DNA of 64,000 nt, taken from positions 17,499,763 to 17,563,762 of the forward strand of contig OX463865.1 in NCBI GenBank assembly GCA_949825065.1, given 5' to 3'. The notes beneath the pieces were generated by a model. That model ran no database searches and was not told where the DNA came from. It saw only the letters and a list, made by a program, of their open reading frames with translations. This document shows positions 57,464 to 64,000 of the stretch, piece by piece (position 1 is the first letter of the stretch; each line of letters begins with the position of its first letter). The translations under genes were made by a program, and so were the position numbers. The stretch is from Odontocerum albicorne. Lineage: Eukaryota > Arthropoda > Insecta > Trichoptera > Odontoceridae.

Positions 57464-60461
57464 TTATTCTCTTTCACAGTGGCCCCAGTGTAGAAAGCGG
57501 AAATCTGAAAAGAAATAATTTTCAAATTAAATTAAATAATTTATCAAAAGTTTAACTTTATGACTCTTCGTATGAGAAAAAATATTGAATTTCTTTATTA
57601 TTCCCAGGACTGTAGAGTCGAAGTCAGGTCAGTAGTCGAGATATGCTATTCTCTTAAAACAGGGGTCGGCAGACTTTCTAGTGAGAAGAGCAAAATATTA
57701 AGTAAACAGAATCTCAAAATTTTCATAGAGCCGCAACATAAATTTTCACTCAAGCTATATAAATATAAATGACGAAAAAAAAAAACAAGATAAAATCAAG
57801 ATTTTTTATTAAAAAATCAATTTCACAATACAGTAGTTCACAATACAAGAGTAGAATATTATATACTATATTATATATGGGAGTTATAAGCTTCTGTAGA
57901 CCAGTGCACTACTCTTATTAATGAGAATGTTTGTTCGCGTGCATAGGTAGAGTCAAAGATTGTGAGAATGGTAAATTCTAGTGTTTTTATTGTGTCATAT
58001 GTTCCAAGCAAACTATTCCATGTATCGAATATAATTGTTTCTATTTTAGGCATTTGTTTCTCAGCTGTCTACTTATGCTGATCAAATTGGAATTCTCTGC
58101 TCCACAGTTCCTTGCCTCGGTGAAGCTGGAATTGAAGAGTCGCAAACGCCTATGAAAAGAGCCGCAGTTTACCGACCCCTGTCTTAAACCATAGTCAATA
58201 TTGTCATCAACACCTTCATCATTATCAATATAATTTTAGCGAATGTCCTTGAAGGACGCGCTGATGATTTTGATTGTTTAGTATTTAAATAAAATACGTC
58301 AGTTAGCGATGCGGAAAGAGAGAGTGAATGAATCAATGAATAATAAATAGTGATTAATGATGCCTTATTTATCGGTAAGTAGGTATTTATACATTTCAGA
58401 ACGGGCGCGGGAGTGCGCCCGCAATATATTTTTATCTCGCTTCTGTACGTGCAGAGATGGTCGATTGAAATATTGCAGACATCGCAAATAATATTGTGGG
58501 TTGACAATTTGTTGGCGAAAACGGCGAGACAGCGCGATGCGTTCTCTTTCTACTGTGGAATGTATCGTAAATAGTATTTGTGTGTAAACAATTTCAATGT
58601 TTTGGTATGCGACCTTTGGACATATCCAAAAGTCGTTTCGTCGGTCGTTGACCGTGTATGTTGACAATATATCAGCGACGACAGTAGTTCCTACATAATC
58701 ATTATTATTATCATCACCATCATCATTATCCATTTGAGCATCAATATATACATTAGTATCAACAGAATCATTACTATTAATGACCTCCGTAGCTAGGTTG
58801 GTAAAACGTCAGTCTCCCAGCCCGGGGATTGTAGGTTCAATCCCCAGTTCAGACTTCTTAAAAAAGGACAAGTATGATTTTTACTTCAGACTTTTTCAAC
58901 AACTTTCTGGTTGTTTGGAAGAAATTGACGCATGGCAATAACAGTTTAACAAGTTGTACAGTATACAATGAAAGTGGGATGCAATGATAATGTTATCAAT
59001 TACATCATCCCAATAATCTTTATAAAGCTTCTATGTACATATCGGAAATCTAAAATGTGTCTTTCTTCTTCATTTTTCTTCTTCAAACGTCTCTCCACTG
59101 CTGGATGTAGGCCTTTTCTAAAACCTTCCACGCTTCCCTGTCTTGGGCTTTTCTAGTCCATTTTCTACCGGCGACAGGGATAATGTCGTCAACCCACCTC
59201 TTCTGGGGCCGTCCCATTGGTTTTTTTGTATCCCACGGCCTCCATTTCAGGACTCTGGGTGCCCATCTTTCATTTTGTTATCTTGCAACGTGACCCACCC
59301 ACTGCCATTCCATGCCAGCAACACGGTCCAAAATGTGTCACTAATATAAAACAACTATGTTTCAATGTTAGTTCCTTCGTGTTTCCTAAAAACCCACTCG
59401 CAGGACGCGGATTGACTATGGCTGGTGTCACATATTTATGTTCGATGGCAGCAAAGTCAAGTTCCCTGATCACCCACTTTTTATTTTGTGTTATATTAAA
59501 CTCGTCACCGGTAAAAGGGCAGTTTACTAAAAATCAATTACAAAATTATCAAGCTTACCATCGTCACGACTACAGTTATAGTTAAATACTTCACATTCCC
59601 TTAAGAATGTTCGCATGTCATCATGGCTATTCATGGCGCATAAAGGTGTTATGGGTCCATCGCATCGAATAATACATAGTTTAGCCAAACTCGCCCCCAC
59701 GACTGAAATTCAGAAGAAGGTTATTAAACAAATATAAAAATAGCGAGACGTAGCCTGAATTCAAAAGGTAATCGTCTGCTACTTATGTTAACTCTGTTTA
59801 CAGACGTATACATATTTTTATTATTTTCTTAATTTTTCAAATTTCAAAAACTGGTAGTCAGTAAGAATAGGAAGGTGATGACTCCGGACATTAGATTGCG
59901 TACTTTTTCAAATTTATATGTGATAAGAATAAGATGTTTGGAAAGAATACTGCAAAAATATTACAAAAAAAGGTAAAATGTAAGAATAGGAAGGTGGTGA
60001 CTCCGGACATTAGATTGTGTACTTTTTCAAATTTATATGTGATAAGAATAAGATATTTGTAAAGAAAAGTGTAAAAGTAACAAAAGTTAGAAGACGAACT
60101 ACAAAGACATCTTATAGATCTCCCGATATGTTATTGTAATACATTCGACGATATACTTTGATTCGACTTCCAAAAAAGGGTTGTCTTCGAGTGCTTCCTA
60201 AAGCAGCACACGCCACCCATATACCTTATACTTGTATAATATTAATACAATAATAAGATAACATATGTAGGCATTTCGACCTAGCGTGAGGCTGTATCTG
60301 AAGATACGAGGGAATTTTCAATTTGATATTTTCGACCCCGGTTGACTATAGGTTACATAATCCACGGATAAGGGAATTTAACTGTTTATTAAAAACTAAT
60401 ACAAAAATGTATTTTATAAAAATGTATACATACGACAAGCCAATATGAGGAGAATTTTCAT
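57464..60461 (-). CDS. Kazal-like single-domain secreted protein, gene D (3 exons)
   Basis: Exons 60434-60461, 59559-59702 and 57464-57504 on the minus strand (28, 144 and 41 nt), with the same splice signals and phases as gene C. The 70-residue product has the signal peptide MKILLILACLVGASLA, then KLCIIRCDGPITPLC, MRTFLRECEVFNYNC and FRFLHWGHC, spacing C-x3-C-x7-C-x14-C-x6-C-x13-C. As in gene C, Gly-Pro occupies the P1-P1' positions. Intron 2 (2054 bp) has taken in a hAT MITE, a SINE and a retrotransposon tail. TATAAATA at 60513-60520; AATAAA motifs downstream. Cysteines, Gly-Pro loop and exon lengths are kept despite many replacements, which argues for selection. Confidence 0.85.
57660..58181. 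mobile_element. Non-autonomous hAT element (MITE) in intron 2 of gene D
   Basis: Terminal inverted repeats CAGGGGTCGGCAGACT and, inverted, CAGGGGTCGGTAAACT. Eight-base target duplications TCTTAAAA (57652-57659) and TCTTAAAC (58182-58189). 522 bp with no transposase. The corresponding place in gene C (near 48455) is empty. Confidence 0.9.
58190..58775. other. Unit-D-specific insertion of unknown nature
   Basis: Absent from gene C intron 2. A 122-codon minus-strand ORF (58365-58733) contains RRFRQQIVNPQYYLRCLQYF but no family I recognise. AT triplets border it. Confidence 0.4.
58781..58985 (+). mobile_element. tRNA-headed SINE (family 1)
   Basis: CCTCCGTAGCTAGGTTGGTA and GGGATTGTAGGTTCAATCCC form the tRNA-like head. 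The body has AACAACTTTCTGGTTGTTTG and ends TACAATGAAAGTGG. Confidence 0.75.
59062..59329 (-). mobile_element. 5'-truncated non-LTR retrotransposon tail with target-site duplication
   Basis: The minus strand reads RVAGMEWQWVGHVAR, one stop, then KKPMGRPQKRWVDDI, RKAQDREAWKVLEKAYIQQW and TGA (59083-59085), then an A/G-rich 3' tail. Direct repeats AAAATGTGTC flank it (59052-59061 and 59330-59339). Gene C intron 2 has the empty site near 49265. The family differs from that at 21121. Confidence 0.9.
59850..60075. repeat. Unexpanded 120-bp minisatellite units, intron 1 of gene D
   Basis: Two diverged units with GTAAGAATAGGAAGGTG and GACTCCGGACATTAGATTG. One 25-bp unit follows near 60178. Confidence 0.75.
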
Positions 60462-60512
60462 TGTTTTAAATGTATAATACTCTAAACACAAAGGTATGTG
60501 AAGTGAAATATA

Positions 60513-60520
60513 TATTTATA
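60513..60520 (-). promoter_or_regulatory. TATA box of Kazal gene D
   Basis: TATAAATA on the minus strand, 52 bases upstream of the ATG, as in gene C. Confidence 0.65.
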
Positions 60521-60679
60521 CAATACCAACTTAAGGTGTTGCGCAATTTTAGACGTTAGTTCAAGTCAGGGCTGGATTAAGAATCGATTATTTTTTAACT
60601 ATTCACAATACATAATTTAAAATATGCATCGTTAAAATAAAAAAAGAGAACTGTAACTCTACAGTAACAACTTTATATT

Positions 60680-60930
60680 GCTACGAACTATCAATTTTAA
60701 GATACATAGTTCTTACTATACAACTCATTGCTTCACTACTATAAACAGTTCGAATCATTTCAAAACTGTGGCACTTTTACACAATTTAAAATAAAATTTG
60801 ATGTTGGCACGTTGCACTTTCGTTCCTTTTCCGACCGAGATTCAGAAGGTGTTGTCGATTGTTAAGTCATTACGAATGAACCGGTGATGCTAGCGCTTTG
60901 ATTTTTTTTACGGAAGGTAATCGAAATATG
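60680..60930 (-). pseudogene. Mariner-like transposase N-terminal fragment (unit D)
   Basis: Diverged relative of 15200-15460, frame broken. It is followed at 61028 by the left terminal repeat CGAGGTGAGGTCAATAAATT, which is cut at 61051 by the next element. Confidence 0.6.
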
Positions 60931-61051
60931 TCGCTAATTAATTAATTTATTCATCCAGAGATAGCACTGGTTATTACGCGAAAATAAAGTCGGTCACCTT
61001 TCCCATTAGACAGGCCGTGTTTACATACGAGGTGAGGTCAATAAATTCGCG

Positions 61052-61335
61052 TCCCCTCATCCTCATCCTCGTCCTCATCCTCATCCTCGTCCTCATTCTC
61101 ATCATCGTCCTCGTCCTCATCCTCGTCCTCGTCTTCATCCTCGTCCTCGTCCTCATCCTCATGCTCGTCCTCATCTTCATCCTCGTCCTCATCCTCATCC
61201 TTGTCGTCATCCTCATCCTTAACCTCATCCTCATCCTCGTCCTCGTCCTCGTCCTCATCCTCATCCTCATCCTCATCCTCATCCTCATCCTCGTCCTCGT
61301 CCTCATCCTCATACTCATACTCGTCCTCTTCTTAA
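61052..61335. repeat. Degenerate (TCATCC/TCGTCC)n tract
   Basis: Hexamer-like repeat. Read on the minus strand it gives an Arg-Met-Thr-rich artificial extension of the RT ORF. Probably the 3' microsatellite tail of the retrotransposon next to it. Confidence 0.9.
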
Positions 61336-61735
61336 AGTATGCCAAGGACGGAGCGAGTCTTACAATATATTGATTTGTAACTGATTCCAAATGGCAATCT
61401 ATGTTTAAGCGTAGCGCTAATCCATGATTGGTAAAACGCTGAAAATTTTCGGCGAGATAAGAGGTGGCGGCGGGACAGTTAAGGATATTATACAATAGAG
61501 ACAGTATGTGAATTTGGCGTCTATTTCTAACATTCAACCAATTCAATGCCTTCTGGTGTGAAGTTATACGATTGTACTTTCGTAGGTTGAAAATAAATCT
61601 TAGACACACATTTTGAAGACGCTGTAATTTGTCCAGCTGTTCCTCTGTAGCATCCAAGTAACAGACGTCCGCATAGTACATAACCACAAAGAGCAGAGAT
61701 TGTTCGAGTAAAATTATTCCTTCTTTTCATTATTA
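61336..61735 (-). pseudogene. Jockey-type retrotransposon RT tail
   Basis: The minus strand reads LLEQSLLFVVMYYADVCYLD, ATEEQLDKLQRLQNVCLRFI, ALNWLNVRNRRQIHILSLLY and LAENFQRFTNHGLALRLN. These are hallmarks of Jockey-like ORF2 C-termini. The element is 5'-truncated near 61.74 kb. The frame runs on into the hexamer tract, so the true stop is uncertain. It appears inserted just inside a mariner terminal repeat (61051). Confidence 0.75.
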
Positions 61736-61739
61736 TAAT

Positions 61740-62205
61740 AATTATTTTACCGTCCTTGTTATCCATCTTTACTTTTAATGATTGTGTAATAATATCGTAA
61801 TAATTATAATACTTTTATTATTGTCATAATGACAATAATTATCGCTGTCATTACTATCTTCAACGTTTTAATTAAAACTATTGTCATTATAACCTCTCGG
61901 ATTATAGAATCCTAAAACTGATCGATTGTGTGTTGGATATTTTATGTATAAACGGATGCGTTTAACTAATATATGTTTATATTATTCGAAATTTTATTAT
62001 AATAATAAACTGCACGAATTTTTCACAAATTGTTACCTATAAAAAAATAATTTAAAAGAAAATGAACATGTCACAATATTTAATTCCTTCCTACATGTGA
62101 AATTTATGACCGGAAGTGTTTTATCAATGCCGTTTGAATTGTGGCAGTAGGTCGTAGAAAATATCGTCAGTGGTAAATTAACACATTCAATGCGATCAAA
62201 TTATT
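61740..62205. other. AT-rich DNA, no gene seen
   Basis: Nothing recognised. Confidence 0.5.
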
Positions 62206-62211
62206 AAAGTA

Positions 62212-63160
62212 CGAGGCATATCCAGAAATTAAGTGTACTGAATTTTTGTAGGTTACAATTTTTTTTATTTAAACAAAAAAATTACGTGGTTACCGTAGTA
62301 CATATGTAAGCTATTTTTCAACATAGTTGCCATTCCTCTCAATGCAGGTGGTGAAGCGGGGTATCAACTTTTTGATGCCTTCCTCGAAGTAGTTTCCCGC
62401 CAACCCCTCCGTCCACTTCTCCACCTCCTTTACCTCCTCGTCGGTTGAAAACCTTTTCCCACCCATGTGCAGCTTCAGGGAGGTAAAGAGATAGTAATCT
62501 GAAGGTGCTAGGTCAGGGGAATGCGCGGGATGGTTCAGGACATCCCATTTAAACGAGGCGAGCAGTTCCTTCGTGGCGTTGGCCGTGTGTGGTCTTGCAT
62601 TGTCATGCAGCAGGCAGACTCCCTTTGTCAGCATGCCTCTCCGCTTGTTCTGAATCGCCCTCCGCAATTTTTTTAGGGTCTCACAGTATCTTGCAGAGTT
62701 GATGGTTTCCCATTGAGGCATATATTCAATTAAAATTATGCCCTGACAGTCCCAAAACACGGATGCCATGATTTTCTTGGCTGAAATTGTGGTTTTGAAC
62801 TTTTTGGCGGAGGGTGAAGAGGTGTGACGCCACTGTTGAGACTGCCTTTTGGTTTCAGGCGTGTAGTGTGCAACCCAAGTTTCATCTCCAGTAACGATGG
62901 AGCGGAGAAATTCATCTCCATGGAGTTTGCAGCGCCTCAAAAACTCTTGCCTTTTTACACAATTTCGCACTTGGCGGGAGATTGGATTTACATTTTTCAC
63001 GAAACGTGTTGTCGCGTCGACACTTCTCAACGTACTGACCTCAACCGGTCTCGTTGCGGAGGGGAAGGGTCAGGATACACGGAAGTGTAGCCAACATGTC
63101 GAAAATAAAATCCATCCGGTCGTGAGAGCCTCAGTACACTTACTTTCTGGATACGCCTCG
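62212..63160 (-). mobile_element. Deleted mariner, catalytic half retained
   Basis: Same family as 22743-23700. Ends CGAGGCATATCCAGAAATTA and, inverted, CGAGGCGTATCCAGAAAGTA, with TA at 62210-62211 and 63161-63162. Length 949 bp against about 1.3 kb for a full mariner. The region coding the HTH is deleted. Confidence 0.92.
62311..63030 (-). CDS. Truncated mariner transposase (catalytic domain, no HTH)
   Basis: An uninterrupted 239-residue frame. The catalytic triad is complete: Asp in SIVTGDETWVAHYTPE, Asp in GVCLLHDNARPHTANA, and the last Asp in SPDLAPSDYYLF, 34 residues after the second (DD34D). It ends GNYVEK. A full transposase has about 345 residues; the N-terminal DNA-binding part is lost by an internal deletion, so it should not bind its own ends. 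One codon is also missing in the EEVKEVEKW stretch relative to the copy at 22846-23205. Confidence 0.88.
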   Translation of the reverse strand: MRSVDATTRFVKNVNPISRQVRNCVKRQEFLRRCKLHGDEFLRSIVTGDETWVAHYTPETKRQSQQWRHTSSPSAKKFKTTISAKKIMASVFWDCQGIILIEYMPQWETINSARYCETLKKLRRAIQNKRRGMLTKGVCLLHDNARPHTANATKELLASFKWDVLNHPAHSPDLAPSDYYLFTSLKLHMGGKRFSTDEEVKEVEKWTEGLAGNYFEEGIKKLIPRFTTCIERNGNYVEK

Positions 63161-63162
63161 TA

Positions 63163-64000
63163 ATTCACGTGTGGCTGAAAATTTAAAAAAAAAATGTTAA
63201 ATTACGTGCGATTTAATTTGGTGTTGTCTAATAGTACCCCCTCCATTTGAAACGAAACATTGAACACGAACTTTGCATATAAAAACGCGTCAGGCGGGTT
63301 GTTAGCACCCGACGGTTGCGAAGAAGAACGCACTAGGCGCGTTGTTAGCATTGGACGTGTTATGGACAGTTAGAGAAAGGTGTACGACGATTGGCCACCA
63401 TTTCCATTCGTGCTGTACTCTTAATTATTTTGATTTTTTTGCATGTTATTCCTCAATAAATCTAACTTGACGATGCGGACATTTTCAATGACTGACAATC
63501 TTGTCTTAGACCCCAATAATTGGAATCTGAACCACTATACTCAAGAAAATAAAGTGTGGTCCCTGTGACGTTTGAAATGTCATGTCTCAAAGGGATGGGG
63601 TAAAATCGTTTTTTTACAAATCGAATCGTTTTTTTTTTTAAATCTAAAAATTGTTTTTCTCTAAACTGACGTTTTAATTGCTAATTTTCATTATACTGAC
63701 TTTCTAATGTATTGTATGATTTGTATCTATCTTTAAATAGGCCAAGATCCACTGTGAATTAATACTAATTACGAACATTGAAATTTATGTATAAAAAAAT
63801 CGAAAATCCAATTATCGTATACCCCATCCCTAGCCAATGCAAACTAACGTACTGACTTTTGACAAACGTCACCAAATATTATTTGATTTTAACAAACTGC
63901 CACATTATTGCTAATTTGTAACAAGATGTATTAATTTGTCATTATTGTTAGTTTTATGTAATGTATTTACCAAAATAATTTGCTATTTATTAGAGTCGAG
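63163..64000. other. AT-rich DNA, no gene seen
   Basis: No coding, RNA or repeat signal recognised. Confidence 0.5.

Overview
This is repeat-rich, AT-rich arthropod DNA, most likely from an insect. The evidence is mariner remnants of several subfamilies, 5'-truncated non-LTR retrotransposons, tRNA-headed SINEs, a hAT MITE, several satellites, and small genes split by GT-AG introns. No bacterial gene organisation is visible. I assign no species.

The main result is a family of short secreted proteins with a single Kazal-like six-cysteine domain, on the minus strand and spread over three small exons. Their exons are too short or too dispersed to show as ORFs. Four copies look intact: A 22202-24666, B 39119-41583, C 48314-50367 and D 57464-60461. 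Each has a TATA box, a signal-peptide exon of 28 nt, a 141-144 nt exon with five cysteines, and a terminal exon with the sixth cysteine and the stop. All introns are phase 1. Two further copies (14929-14956 and 31825-31852) keep only exon 1, because a 2.4 kb deletion removed the rest. A second, weaker candidate is a convergent plus-strand secreted-peptide gene (signal exon 55043-55127, second exon from 56513), with degraded relatives in the other units.

Layout. 1-3.5 kb: retrotransposon tails, a SINE, a 48-bp minisatellite and a long hairpin. 4.6-5.6 kb: a decayed reverse transcriptase. 5.9-7.7 kb: a 158-bp satellite. 8.9-11.0 kb: a segment that repeats parts of the main locus in inverted order. 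11-60.9 kb: the Kazal locus, a mosaic of repeated blocks. Within it about 13.7-30.2 kb and 30.2-47.1 kb are a very recent tandem duplication (offset 16,917 bp, with no net indel over 20.8-29.7 kb and only a handful of substitutions noticed). 47.1-60.9 kb holds older, more divergent units. 61-64 kb: a retrotransposon 3' end, a deleted mariner and featureless DNA.

Numbers given are read from the sequence by eye. Gene models are inferred from splice signals, reading phase and conservation between copies, without transcript data.
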